From NCBI GenBank assembly GCA_945946665.1, contig CAMEWO010000006.1, positions 1 to 64,000 on the forward strand: a stretch of DNA of 64,000 nucleotides, in the 5' to 3' direction. The position numbers and the translations under genes are program-made. The notes below the pieces were generated by a model. That model had not been told where the DNA came from. It made no database searches and saw nothing but the letters and a program-made list of their open reading frames with translations. Numbering within the stretch: position 1 is the stretch's first letter; each line of letters opens with the position of its first letter. This document shows, in pieces, positions 9,001 through 17,345 of the stretch. Source of the DNA: an uncultured Eubacterium sp. (GTDB lineage: Bacteria; Bacillota; Clostridia; Lachnospirales; Lachnospiraceae).

Positions 9001-9819
9001 CTATAATTCATCTACATTAATCTTCTTAATCATTCCTACGTCGAATTCAAGAATAGTCTGGGCAAGCTTCTTAAACTTCTCTGCTGCATCGCTGACATAA
9101 AATCTGTACATTATGGATGGCTCATCAACCTCTTTAATATTGGCAAGATTCTCCTGTTCAAGAAGATTTTTCAGTTCCAGGGCAGTTTCGTAAGCCGGAT
9201 TAACCAGATTAACCTCCTCACCCATAACCTGTCTGAAAGTACTTCTCAACAGTGGATAATGAGTACATCCCATAATCAGGGTATCTACCTTCTCATCCTT
9301 TAAATCTGCCAGATATCTGTTTACCATCTCATATGTAACAGTATCATGAATCATGCCTTCCTCCACCAGTGGAACCAGCAGTGGACAGGCCTTTCCGTAC
9401 ACAGTCACATCAGGACGGTACCCTTTAATATATCTTTCATAGACACCACTTTTTATAGTAGAATCTGTTGCAATAAGTCCGATTTTTCCATTAATTGTTG
9501 TCTCTGCAGCCATCTTTGCTCCCGGCTGTACCACACCGATAATGGGCATATCAAATTCCTGCTTCATCTCCTCCAAAGCCAGGGCGCTTGCTGTATTACA
9601 GGCAATTACTACTGCCTTCACTCCCTGTGACTGAAGAAATGATATTATCTGCCTTGAACACATAATAATATTGTCCTTGGACTTGCTTCCATATGGAAGT
9701 CTTATTGTATCTCCAAAATACACTATTCTCTCATTGGGAATCTGCCTCATTATCTCCCTTGCCACAGTAAGTCCACCTATTCCTGAGTCAAATACCCCTA
9801 TTGGTGCATCATTATTCAT
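9001..9819 (-). CDS. murI: glutamate racemase
   Basis: Cofactor-independent racemase that makes D-glutamate for peptidoglycan. The two catalytic Cys residues lie in the ACNTASA motif and the GCTHYPLL motif, and the substrate-binding IGVFDSGIGGLTV segment opens the protein. Start chosen at 9819 (272 residues) because GAGGG lies 5 bases upstream; an in-frame ATG at 9831 lacks a ribosome site. Its leader contains the shared GCGTCTGC(A/G)GAATG motif discussed in the findings. Confidence 0.96.
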   Translation of the reverse strand: MNNDAPIGVFDSGIGGLTVAREIMRQIPNERIVYFGDTIRLPYGSKSKDNIIMCSRQIISFLQSQGVKAVVIACNTASALALEEMKQEFDMPIIGVVQPGAKMAAETTINGKIGLIATDSTIKSGVYERYIKGYRPDVTVYGKACPLLVPLVEEGMIHDTVTYEMVNRYLADLKDEKVDTLIMGCTHYPLLRSTFRQVMGEEVNLVNPAYETALELKNLLEQENLANIKEVDEPSIMYRFYVSDAAEKFKKLAQTILEFDVGMIKKINVDEL

Positions 9820-9856
9820 AATTTCCCTCATTCTGCAGACGCTATTCTATCTTACA

Positions 9857-10492
9857 TCACTCAAATATCCAGTTCAAAAACTTCATATATTTAAATCTGT
9901 AATGACACTGCGTCTCTGTTATAGCATTATATTCATCTTCTGTCAAAATATTCTTAAGCTGGTCCTTTGACTCATCAGGAAGAACCCCATAGGTGGCATC
10001 CACAAAACAGAGTGGCGGATACAGAACACACCACCAGTTTCTCCCCTGTGCATCTCCAATGTCTATCCTGAATGCCTCATATTCTCCCGGCGGAAATGTA
10101 ACATCTCCATAAGTCTTTGCAGGAAAGTAACTCTTTTCAAAATACACATCCACGCTGTCATCACTGCCATCGGATTTCAGCTGTTTAAGAGCGGCCTCTT
10201 TAATCTCAGGTATATTCTCCTTAAGTATCTCTCTTGACTCATCAATGCTGCATGAATCCTTAAGCAAAGGTTCTATGTACTGTACAACTTTTTCCTTTAC
10301 ATTAATCTTTAACTGCTGGTCTCTGTCAGAATCGCTGTTTGCCCTGACGTGAAACCTGATTATATGTGAAGAAAGCTGTGCTGCACAGTCAGCTTCCTTT
10401 GATAAATTTTCTTTTACAACTGACACAGCTCCTGCGATTACTGCTGCAATCAGCAATACACATACAAATAGCCTGCTTCTTCCTGTTCCCAT
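9857..10492 (-). CDS. spoIIR: stage II sporulation protein R
   Basis: SpoIIR is secreted by the forespore and triggers SpoIIGA-dependent processing of pro-sigma-E in the mother cell. The 211-residue protein has a signal/anchor (residues 7-26) and the family core (IIRFHVRANSDSDRDQQLKINVKEKV), plus the conserved WWCVLYPPLCFVD segment near the C-terminus. An inverted repeat AATAATTGA/TCAATTATT (10504-10525) lies immediately before the ribosome site and could be an operator. This gene is direct evidence of a sporulation programme, or its remnant, in the host. Confidence 0.92.
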   Translation of the reverse strand: MGTGRSRLFVCVLLIAAVIAGAVSVVKENLSKEADCAAQLSSHIIRFHVRANSDSDRDQQLKINVKEKVVQYIEPLLKDSCSIDESREILKENIPEIKEAALKQLKSDGSDDSVDVYFEKSYFPAKTYGDVTFPPGEYEAFRIDIGDAQGRNWWCVLYPPLCFVDATYGVLPDESKDQLKNILTEDEYNAITETQCHYRFKYMKFLNWIFE

Positions 10493-10561
10493 AATGAACC
10501 TCCAATAATTGATAGCTCAATTATTCCCAGAATCCCGCAGGCTATACGTGATTTTATTAAT

Positions 10562-11230
10562 TTATTTGTTCAGGAGACGAACTATTCCCTTCTCCTGATT
10601 CTGGATGTGCTGTTTTACAACAGCCTTCGCCTCATCTACCTGATGGCTGCTGATTTTGTTAATTATATCATCATGCTCACTTATAAGTATTGAGTGCGAC
10701 CTTCCATCCTTAATATATTCGAGACGGTATCTGTACATCTGCTCTCTTAACTTGTTAATAATCTGTATGAGTCTTTCATTATCTGTCATAGAGTATATGA
10801 TATCGTGGAAATGCACATCTGCGTCCACAATACTCATAATGTCTTTCGATGCTATTGCTGACTCAAATATCTTATTGGCAGCCTTAAGCTCCTGGACACG
10901 CTCTGGTGTCACATGCTTACATGCCAGCTCCACAGCCAGTTCCTCAAGTGTACTTCTGACCTCCAGCACATCTCTCATATCCTTTTCTGTTATATGTGCA
11001 ACCTCAGCCCCTTTTCTTGGTATCATTACAACAAGACCTTCCAGTTCCAGCTTTCTTATAGCCTCCCTGATTGGTGTCCTGCTGACTCCCAGCTTCTGTG
11101 CAAGCTGAATCTCCATCAGCCTCTCTCCAGGCTCCATCTCACCCTTCAATATAGCCTGTCTCAATGTATTAAAAACAACATCTCTCAATGGGAGATATTC
11201 ATTAACATCCATCTTCAATTCACCCTTCAT
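10562..11230 (-). CDS. GntR family transcriptional regulator, FadR/FCD subfamily
   Basis: The 222-residue protein has an N-terminal winged helix (LRQAILKGEMEPGERLMEIQLAQKLGVSRTPIREAIRKLELEGLV, residues about 18-65). An all-helical FCD ligand domain follows (residues 85-215) with metal-binding-type positions (DADVHFHDII, HDDII). Such regulators respond to small carboxylates or sugar acids. Strong AGGAGG site 6 bases before ATG 11230. It lies downstream of ispE on the same strand, and a TTGTATACAA palindrome at the ispE promoter is a plausible FadR-type operator for it. Confidence 0.9.
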   Translation of the reverse strand: MKGELKMDVNEYLPLRDVVFNTLRQAILKGEMEPGERLMEIQLAQKLGVSRTPIREAIRKLELEGLVVMIPRKGAEVAHITEKDMRDVLEVRSTLEELAVELACKHVTPERVQELKAANKIFESAIASKDIMSIVDADVHFHDIIYSMTDNERLIQIINKLREQMYRYRLEYIKDGRSHSILISEHDDIINKISSHQVDEAKAVVKQHIQNQEKGIVRLLNK

Positions 11231-11310
11231 ATATTACCTCCTCTGCATGAATTATTATCTATATCAATTGCTTTAAGTATCTTTAATTAATTACATCATC
11301 TGATATGTCA

Positions 11311-12174
11311 TTAGTTAAATGATTCTGTTATATACACCTGACGTGCCTCACCCTTATTCTTAAGGAAAGCCTGACACTTAAGAGTAGTCTCCTCATCAGG
11401 AAATATGCCAAATACCGTAGGGCCACTTCCACTCATCATGGCATTAATTGCGCCATTATCCATCATATCATTCTTAATGCTCTCTATTACAGGATACAGT
11501 GGAACTGTGACATTCTCAAGCACATTTCCCATAAGACTGCAAACCCCGTTAATATCCTGTCTCTTAATGGCATCAATAAGCCCGTCTATATCAGGATGCC
11601 TGTCCACACCATTCATATCAAGGCTTTCATATACAAGCTTTGTAGACACATTAATTGGCGGCTTGGCAATGAGAATCCAGCAGCGTGGAAGTGGAGGGAG
11701 GGCTGTAAGCTTCTCTCCTATTCCTTCAGCCAGGGCAGTTCCCCTCATGACACAATAAGGAACATCTGCTCCTATGGAAACTCCCAGTTCCATCAAATCC
11801 TTTGTTGATAAACCAAGGTCAAACAGCCTGTTTATTCCAAACAGGGTTGATGCAGCATCAGTACTGCCACCAGCCAGACCTGCTGACACAGGTATGAACT
11901 TATTAAGGTCAATCTCAACTCCACCCGCAAACCCGCATCTATCCTTCAAAAGTTTTGCCGCCTTATATATAAGATTGTTCTCATTAACAGGAAGGAAGAA
12001 AAGATTGGACTTAATTCTTATATCTTCCTCGGGTATCTTTGTTATTATCAGTCTGTCATATATGCCAATAGTCTGCATTACCATCCGCACATCATGATAA
12101 CCGTCTTCTCTTTTTCTAAGAACATCAAGGCCCAGATTAATCTTGGCCCTTGCCTTTAATCTAATACTTTCCAT
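11311..12174 (-). CDS. ispE: 4-diphosphocytidyl-2-C-methyl-D-erythritol kinase
   Basis: GHMP kinase of the non-mevalonate isoprenoid pathway. Seen: N-terminal ARAKINLGLDVL strand with the conserved Lys-Ile-Asn, the ATP-binding PVSAGLAGGSTDAAS glycine loop at about residues 93-107, and the C-terminal MMSGSGPTVFGIF motif. The length, 287, is typical. The leader has GGAG before ATG 12174. Confidence 0.96.
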   Translation of the reverse strand: MESIRLKARAKINLGLDVLRKREDGYHDVRMVMQTIGIYDRLIITKIPEEDIRIKSNLFFLPVNENNLIYKAAKLLKDRCGFAGGVEIDLNKFIPVSAGLAGGSTDAASTLFGINRLFDLGLSTKDLMELGVSIGADVPYCVMRGTALAEGIGEKLTALPPLPRCWILIAKPPINVSTKLVYESLDMNGVDRHPDIDGLIDAIKRQDINGVCSLMGNVLENVTVPLYPVIESIKNDMMDNGAINAMMSGSGPTVFGIFPDEETTLKCQAFLKNKGEARQVYITESFN

Positions 12175-12187
12175 TCAATGCTCCATT

Positions 12188-12236
12188 TTGTATACAAGCT
12201 TTTAGATATTATATAGGAGATATTGTACAAATGCAA
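12188..12236 (-). promoter_or_regulatory. ispE-gntR promoter with TTGTATACAA operator candidate
   Basis: On the minus strand: TTGCAT (12236-12231), 17-bp spacer, TATAAT (12213-12208), then the perfect 10-bp palindrome TTGTATACAA at 12197-12188 close to the expected transcript start. The palindrome resembles FadR/VanR-type GntR half-sites (GT..AC core). Confidence 0.6.
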
Positions 12237-12242
12237 GTACAA

Positions 12243-13079
12243 TCAGATATTCTCCTTATACTTGCGGTATTTGTTAGGTGACATTCCCTTAACATGCCTG
12301 AAAGCATCTCCAAAATAATTGCTGTCATTAAATCCACATTCAAATGCAATATCTGTAATTGACTTATTGGTTTCCAGAAGCAGACGGCAGGCATTTTTAA
12401 TTCTCACATTTACAACATATTCCTTAAATCCAAAGCCTGTTATTACCTTGAATTTCTTAGAAAGGTAAGATCTGCTTATGTTAAACCGTTCAGCCATATC
12501 TACCAGTGTCAGTTTCTTGTCATAATTTTCATATATATATGTGGCAATTTCCTGCATAAGCTGGTTGTCGACGTCAATCTCTTTAATAACATTCTGCTCA
12601 TATCTCTGGCATCTTATTATAAATAAAAATAACTCCACAAGCCCTGTTTTAACAAATGCAGGTGAAAGCATGTCCGGCCCGTCACTTTCAAAGAGAAGCT
12701 TCGCCATAAGAGACTCCACGTAATCCCTCCTCTTTTCAGGAATCGAAATAACTCCCACCTCAAGGGACTGCTTAATCATCTCCTCACCAATCATCTCATC
12801 CAGCCATTTCAGATTATTTTCACGAAAAGATATTACAAATCTTTCGCTGCTTCCTTTTTCCGGATAAGTGGAGTTATGTATCTCACCCTTGGGAATAATA
12901 ACAAGATCCCCCTGGTTCAGCTTATATATATTATGGTTAATGAAAAATGTACAATCTCCATTAATGAGGTAAAATATCTCATAATATGGATGTGTATGAG
13001 GGTCCTGCACTCCCTGTGAAGCATCACGCTTAACCTTGGTAACCCGGAAATCCGTCGGCATATCAAAAAATCGCTCCAT
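12243..13079 (-). CDS. AraC family transcriptional regulator with cupin sensor domain
   Basis: N-terminal cupin residues about 20-130 show the HTHPYYEIFYLINGDCTFFI and LVIIPKGEIHNS strands. Two HTH motifs of the AraC/XylS type occupy the last 100 residues (LTLVDMAERFNISRSYLSKKFKVITG and SITDIAFECGFNDSNYFGDAFRHVKGMSPNKYRK). Start set at 13079 because GGAGG lies 5 bases upstream; a GTG at 13130 is in frame without support. It is divergent from the MATE exporter gene and could control it, a common arrangement. The inducer is unknown. Confidence 0.9.
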   Translation of the reverse strand: MERFFDMPTDFRVTKVKRDASQGVQDPHTHPYYEIFYLINGDCTFFINHNIYKLNQGDLVIIPKGEIHNSTYPEKGSSERFVISFRENNLKWLDEMIGEEMIKQSLEVGVISIPEKRRDYVESLMAKLLFESDGPDMLSPAFVKTGLVELFLFIIRCQRYEQNVIKEIDVDNQLMQEIATYIYENYDKKLTLVDMAERFNISRSYLSKKFKVITGFGFKEYVVNVRIKNACRLLLETNKSITDIAFECGFNDSNYFGDAFRHVKGMSPNKYRKYKENI

Positions 13080-13190
13080 ACTATCCTCCATTCCGCAGAA
13101 GCTTTGACATCGAAAATCGCCAGCCTCCACTTTCTATAATAATGTAAATGTTGAAAAATGGTTAAATTTGTAAAAATCGAAAAAAATCTG

Positions 13191-13252
13191 TTGCAATCCT
13201 GTTAAATTTATTTTATACTTCTAGCAATGACAGGACAACCAGTATACCGGTT
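13191..13252 (+). promoter_or_regulatory. MATE gene promoter and adjacent near-palindrome
   Basis: TTGCAA (13191-13196), 17-bp spacer, TATACT (13214-13219). The 16-bp near-palindrome AACCAGTATACCGGTT lies at 13237-13252, one mismatched pair. The 5' leader to the ATG is about 175 bases and AT-rich, without a recognised riboswitch. Confidence 0.6.
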
Positions 13253-13401
13253 GAGTGATTATTTTCTGTATTTTTCACTAATATAAGGTTTTTTTTAGTG
13301 GAAATCACTGGTTTTATGCTTTATCCTTAAGATAAATCCTGGATTGAATAATGTCAATATGCATTTGGCAATTATTTGGAATTTATTGAAAGGAGAAAGG
13401 G

Positions 13402-14772
13402 ATGTCCAAAGTCATTACTGAAGAGAAAAGAACTCTGATATTGGAAGGCAACCTGTTTAAAGCCATTCTCATGCTGGCTGTTCCAGTTATGATTAACAGC
13501 TTCATTCAGTCCATGTACAACTTGACAGATACATTCTGGCTAGGTAAAATTGGTACTGAATCACAGGCTGCAATTACATTAGTTTCTCCTGTCCAGAATA
13601 TTTTAATTAATTTTGGAGCAGGTATTACCACAGCTGGGTCTATATTGATTTCCCAGTATCTGGGAGCTAAGGAGGATGAGCAGGCCAATGTAATGGCTAA
13701 CCACATCTGCCTGTGCTCAATGGTGTTCGCAGTGTTGTGCGCATTCTTCTGCTGGGCTGCAACCCCTGGAATTGTGGGATGGCTTGGAGCAACTGGTGTA
13801 ATATACAAGTATGGCATTTCTTATCTTAGAATTGTTGTTCTTGATTTGCCTTTTCTTTTCATGATTAACCTTTTCACTGCGGTGAAGCAGTCCCAGGGTG
13901 ATACAGTGAAGCCCATGCTTCTTAACCTCCTTGGAGTTTCAGTTAATCTTATACTTGACCCTGTTTTCCTGATTGTATTCAAATGGGGAATTGCAGGTGC
14001 AGCTTTTGCCACTCTTATAGCCAAGATTCCAAGTGCGATAGTGGCATTCATAGCATTACGAAGCAAGAAACAGCTTGTCCGCCTTAATTTTAAGGGATTT
14101 AAGTTCCAGCGTGACAAGATGATGTCTATAATAAGAGTTGGTCTTCCAACAGCCATTGGTGGAAGCACCATGCAGCTTGGCTTTCTTCTGATGACGAAGA
14201 ATGTCAATGCCTACGGTACTAAAGCTACAACAGCTTATGGTATCGGTAACAAAATTAACAGCATTATTACTCTGCCTGCCAACGGCATTGGTTCTGCCCT
14301 GTCTACTATAGTTGGACAGAACTATGGCGCCAATAATCTTAAACGTGCTGATAAAGCATACCATTATGCTTTGCGGATGGGAGCATTGTTCCTCTTCTTC
14401 TTTGGCATGATACTCTCAAGGCGCTTTATTGCAGAGCCTATGGTGCGGTTCTTCACTACTGATGAAGAAGTTGTACCACTGGCAACAGATTTCCTTTCAC
14501 TTATGGCATTCTGTTGCTGGACCAATGCTTTTTATAATGTTTCCCAGGGATTATTCCAGGGTTGCGGACACACGCTGATAACTATGCTTGTGGATGCTTC
14601 CAGAATATGGATATTCCGTTTCCTTACACTGTACATATGCTCAACAGTGCTTCACATGGGCGTAGAAAGTGTATGGTACTCTGTGGTAGTCAGTAATGCC
14701 ACTTCCGCTGTGATTCTATATTGCCTGTATTGGACAGGAATATGGAGAAAGCCCAGCGTGAAAATTAAATAG
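13402..14772 (+). CDS. MATE family multidrug/metabolite efflux transporter
   Basis: A 456-residue protein with twelve hydrophobic segments in two similar halves, as expected for Na+- or H+-coupled MATE exporters. Family features include LMLAVPVMINSFIQSMYNLTDTFWLGKIG near the N-terminus and the mirrored second-half segments GIGNKINSIITLPANGIG and ALSTIVGQNYGA. AAGGAGA precedes the ATG. Substrate cannot be inferred. It is divergent from the AraC regulator. Confidence 0.93.
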   Translation: MSKVITEEKRTLILEGNLFKAILMLAVPVMINSFIQSMYNLTDTFWLGKIGTESQAAITLVSPVQNILINFGAGITTAGSILISQYLGAKEDEQANVMANHICLCSMVFAVLCAFFCWAATPGIVGWLGATGVIYKYGISYLRIVVLDLPFLFMINLFTAVKQSQGDTVKPMLLNLLGVSVNLILDPVFLIVFKWGIAGAAFATLIAKIPSAIVAFIALRSKKQLVRLNFKGFKFQRDKMMSIIRVGLPTAIGGSTMQLGFLLMTKNVNAYGTKATTAYGIGNKINSIITLPANGIGSALSTIVGQNYGANNLKRADKAYHYALRMGALFLFFFGMILSRRFIAEPMVRFFTTDEEVVPLATDFLSLMAFCCWTNAFYNVSQGLFQGCGHTLITMLVDASRIWIFRFLTLYICSTVLHMGVESVWYSVVVSNATSAVILYCLYWTGIWRKPSVKIK

Positions 14773-14792
14773 TCAGTTTCTCATTTTTGATA

Positions 14793-14837
14793 ACACCCAT
14801 AATGTCTCCCCCCTATCTACATTGTGGGTGTAATTTT
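14793..14837 (+). terminator. terminator of the MATE gene
   Basis: The stem pairs ACACCCA-TAATGT with ACATT-GTGGGTGT (14793-14831) and is followed by AATTTT, 21 bases past the stop. Confidence 0.7.
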
Positions 14838-14958
14838 ATGCCCTTTTTCTTTCTTCTATAATAGTACATATTTTAATGAAGCAGGCATGTAATAAAATTA
14901 TTCGACATTTCTTTAAATAATTCTTTAATATTTTTGTGAATATTTATATAATTAGGTA

Positions 14959-14986
14959 TAAACAATATTAAAATTAATGCCGATAA
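14959..14986 (+). promoter_or_regulatory. sigma-D/FliA-type (flagellar) promoter
   Basis: TAAA at 14959-14962, 16-bp spacer, GCCGATAA at 14979-14986. This matches the sigma-D consensus TAAA-N14-16-GCCGATAT in seven of eight positions of the -10 box. It stands about 73 bases before the next gene. Confidence 0.75.
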
Positions 14987-15059
14987 CATATTCGTAGAGA
15001 AACCATGGAGGGTAACTACATATATTTACGCGGCATACACCGCAGCAAGGAGGCATTTT

Positions 15060-15689
15060 ATGGATTTAAACGGAGTATCTAACAGTTACACATCTTATGC
15101 AGCCGGAAGTGCTGCATCTAAGCCAGATTCAGCAGGCAAAGCATCCAAAGGAGAAGCTACGGACAAGAAAGCCACTGATTATGGCAAAGCAGCAACCTAT
15201 GAGCCATCAAGTTCGTCAACTTCCTCAGTTAAATCTAAGGATCGTTCAGCAATTATCGCACAGATGAAGGCTGATACACAGGCAAGAATGGAACAGATGC
15301 AGTCACTGGTTACCAAGATGTTCAGCAAACAGGGAATTACAATCGGAACTGCTGATGACATGTGGAAAGCACTGGCAAGCGGAAACTTTACAGCAGATGC
15401 GCAGACAATCGCCAACGCAAAGAATGATATTGCAGAGGATGGATACTGGGGAGTAAACCAGACTTCTGACAGAATATTTGATTTTGCCAAGGCTTTATCT
15501 GGTGAAGATGAATCAAAGATGCAGGAGATGGTAAAAGCTGTTGAAAAAGGCTTCAAGGAAGCAACTAAGTCCTGGGGAAAAAATCTCCCAGACATCTCAA
15601 ACCAGACCTACAAGGCGGTTATGGACAAGTTTGATAAATGGTTTGAGAACAATGGTTCTTCTGCAAGAACCGAAAGTATCTTAAAATAG
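15060..15689 (+). CDS. conserved protein of unknown function, predicted sigma-D regulon
   Basis: The 209-residue protein begins with a Ser/Ala/Lys-rich flexible region (residues 1-60). A helical region follows (DRSAIIAQMKADTQARMEQMQSLV) and then a conserved-looking domain with EDGYWGVNQTSDRIFDFAKAL and KGFKEATKSWGKNLPDISNQTY. No signal peptide or membrane segment is seen. I recall the YWGV..TSDRI..FA pattern from small uncharacterised bacterial proteins (possibly DUF5610-like, low certainty). The AAGGAGG site and the GCCGATAA promoter make it a real gene likely expressed with motility functions, although no flagellar gene lies in the window. Confidence 0.75.
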   Translation: MDLNGVSNSYTSYAAGSAASKPDSAGKASKGEATDKKATDYGKAATYEPSSSSTSSVKSKDRSAIIAQMKADTQARMEQMQSLVTKMFSKQGITIGTADDMWKALASGNFTADAQTIANAKNDIAEDGYWGVNQTSDRIFDFAKALSGEDESKMQEMVKAVEKGFKEATKSWGKNLPDISNQTYKAVMDKFDKWFENNGSSARTESILK

Positions 15690-15733
15690 GTTGTACACCA
15701 AAATTACATATAGTGTCTTTGTACACAACTTTA

Positions 15734-15765
15734 AGAGGCTGTTGCATGTTATGTGCACAGCCTCT
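15734..15765 (+). terminator. hairpin between the sigma-D gene and the 4Fe-4S gene
   Basis: Perfect 9-bp arms AGAGGCTGT/ACAGCCTCT with a 14-nt loop sit between the two convergent stops. The T-rich tail is weak (GTCTAATATATTTT). Confidence 0.5.
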
Positions 15766-15780
15766 GTCTAATATATTTTA

Positions 15781-16479
15781 TCAGCTTAAAATTCTTCCAT
15801 CTGTTGAAATTGTGATAATCTGCCATGGAATGAATTTGCCGCTTGCCTGTAATGCACGTTTCACTGCATTTTCAATACCTCCACAACAAGGCACCTCCAT
15901 ACGTACTACTGTAACACTTTTTATAGCATTACTCTTTATTATCTCTGTAAGTTTTTCTGCATAATCCTCTTCATCCAGTTTTGGACAGCCAATTAATGTA
16001 ATATGATTATACATGAATTCCCTATGGAAATTTCCATATGCATACGCAGTACAATCAGCTGCTACAAGAAGATTCGCCCCTTCAAAATATGGTGCATTGA
16101 CTGGTACAAGCTTTATCTGCACAGGCCACTGCATAAGCTGCGTATTTATACTATTATTATCAATATTACGCACTTTACTGTCTCTCACAATTTCCCTTGA
16201 CCGGATTCCAGGGCATCCACAAGGCTGGTTTTCATGTATTTTTCTTTTCTTAGATTCCAGTACAGCTGCCTCATCATATGCCGGAGCCTCCCTCTCTTCA
16301 AAAGATATGGCATTTACAGGACAGGCAGGTAAACAATCACCTAATCCATCACAATAATTTTCGCGGGTAAGCCTTGCCTTACCATCAATCATTTCGATAG
16401 CACCCTCATGACATGCACTGGCACAAGCTCCACATCCATTACATTTTTCTTCATCTATTTTTATAATCTTTCGAATCAT
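15781..16479 (-). CDS. 4Fe-4S dicluster iron-sulfur protein
   Basis: The 232-residue protein opens with a 2x[4Fe-4S] ferredoxin domain: CNGCGACASACHEGAI at residues 13-28 and a second motif with CDGLGDCLPACPVNAI at about 43-58. The second motif has an extra spacing between its first two Cys. Further conserved Cys groups follow (CGCPG near residue 86, CTAYAYG, IGCPK and PCCGG near the end). The latter part resembles a cluster-associated or thiol domain seen with electron-transfer proteins of anaerobes. A redox or electron-carrier role is inferred. It is divergent from the Crp/Fnr regulator and probably controlled by it. Confidence 0.85.
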   Translation of the reverse strand: MIRKIIKIDEEKCNGCGACASACHEGAIEMIDGKARLTRENYCDGLGDCLPACPVNAISFEEREAPAYDEAAVLESKKRKIHENQPCGCPGIRSREIVRDSKVRNIDNNSINTQLMQWPVQIKLVPVNAPYFEGANLLVAADCTAYAYGNFHREFMYNHITLIGCPKLDEEDYAEKLTEIIKSNAIKSVTVVRMEVPCCGGIENAVKRALQASGKFIPWQIITISTDGRILS

Positions 16480-16549
16480 TGTTTTCCTCCTTTGGATATA
16501 CTATCTTTGATACTACATGCGGATTATAAAACAATAATTGAAACTATTC

Positions 16550-16565
16550 TGTTGTTTTTGCAACA
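16550..16565. promoter_or_regulatory. Crp/Fnr-like operator candidate
   Basis: TGTTG-N6-CAACA has the 5-6-5 geometry of CRP/FNR sites (TGTGA-N6-TCACA). It lies in the 110-base divergent region between the 4Fe-4S gene and the regulator. Confidence 0.4.
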
Positions 16566-16589
16566 AATAAACAGAAAGGCGGTTAAAAT

Positions 16590-17249
16590 ATGAAAAAATA
16601 TATTGAGATATTAAAACAGACCCAGCTGTTTGCTGGTATAGAAGACAATGAATTATCTGCCATGCTGGACTGTCTGCAGGCAACAATAAAAACTTATAAA
16701 AAAGGCGAGTACATTTTCAGAGAAGGAGATTATATCGACAAAATCACAGTCCTGGTTCAAGGAAAGCTTATTATACAAAAAGATGATTTCTGGGGAAACC
16801 GGAGCATTGTCAGTGCAATCCGGATTGGAGAAATGTTTGGGGAAGCTTATGCCACACCAGACAGCGGAGCCATATTGAATGATGTCATCGCAGAGGAATG
16901 TAGCACTGTAATCTCATTTAATATCTATAAGCTTCTCACCGTGTGCCCTTCTTCGTGCAGATTTCACTCCATAGTAATCCAAAACCTGTTCTTTGCCATT
17001 TCAGAGAAAAACAGAAAGCTTGTCCAGAAAATAGGCTATATGTCAAACCGATCTACTCACGCTAAGCTTTTGTCCTATTTATCCGATGAAGCCAAAAAAC
17101 AACGCTCAAATAATTTCACCATTCCCTTTAACCGTCAACAGCTGGCAGATTTCCTCTCAGTTGACCGCAGTGCAATGTCAAAGGAATTATGTAAAATGCG
17201 CGATGAAGGATTAATCTTATTTGATAAAAACAGATTCAGACTGTTTTAA
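16590..17249 (+). CDS. Crp/Fnr family transcriptional regulator
   Basis: The 219-residue protein has a cNMP-type effector domain (residues about 15-120: LFAGIEDNELSAML, KGEYIFREGDYIDKITVLVQGKL, IGEMFGEA). A C-terminal Crp-type HTH follows (NRQQLADFLSVDRSAMSKELCKMRDEGLI). It lacks the N-terminal Cys cluster of FNR, so a direct Fe-S sensor is unlikely; heme, nucleotide or redox-thiol sensing are alternatives. Proteins of this type commonly sit divergent to small iron-sulfur proteins in Clostridia and answer nitrosative or redox stress. That link is inference here. Confidence 0.9.
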   Translation: MKKYIEILKQTQLFAGIEDNELSAMLDCLQATIKTYKKGEYIFREGDYIDKITVLVQGKLIIQKDDFWGNRSIVSAIRIGEMFGEAYATPDSGAILNDVIAEECSTVISFNIYKLLTVCPSSCRFHSIVIQNLFFAISEKNRKLVQKIGYMSNRSTHAKLLSYLSDEAKKQRSNNFTIPFNRQQLADFLSVDRSAMSKELCKMRDEGLILFDKNRFRLF

Positions 17250-17254
17250 TTCCG

Positions 17255-17345
17255 GTCACATAATCTAACACAAGTCACATGGTATATTATCCGGGTTCAC
17301 ACTGCTATAACACTAGTCACATATTATATATTTCCAGATTCACCC
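17255..17345. repeat. imperfect direct repeats with GTCACAT core
   Basis: GTCACAT occurs at 17255, 17274 and 17316. The last two head 42-43-base units that share a TTCAC at matching distance (17296 and 17339). The last copy overlaps the 3' end of the MGMT-like gene. The GTCAC cores could be regulatory half-sites; no more can be said. Confidence 0.35.

Noticed and set aside
13253..13401. Riboswitch in the long leader of the MATE gene
   Set aside because: The leader is AT-rich with only a weak CACTAATAT..AGTG hairpin; no known aptamer signature was found.
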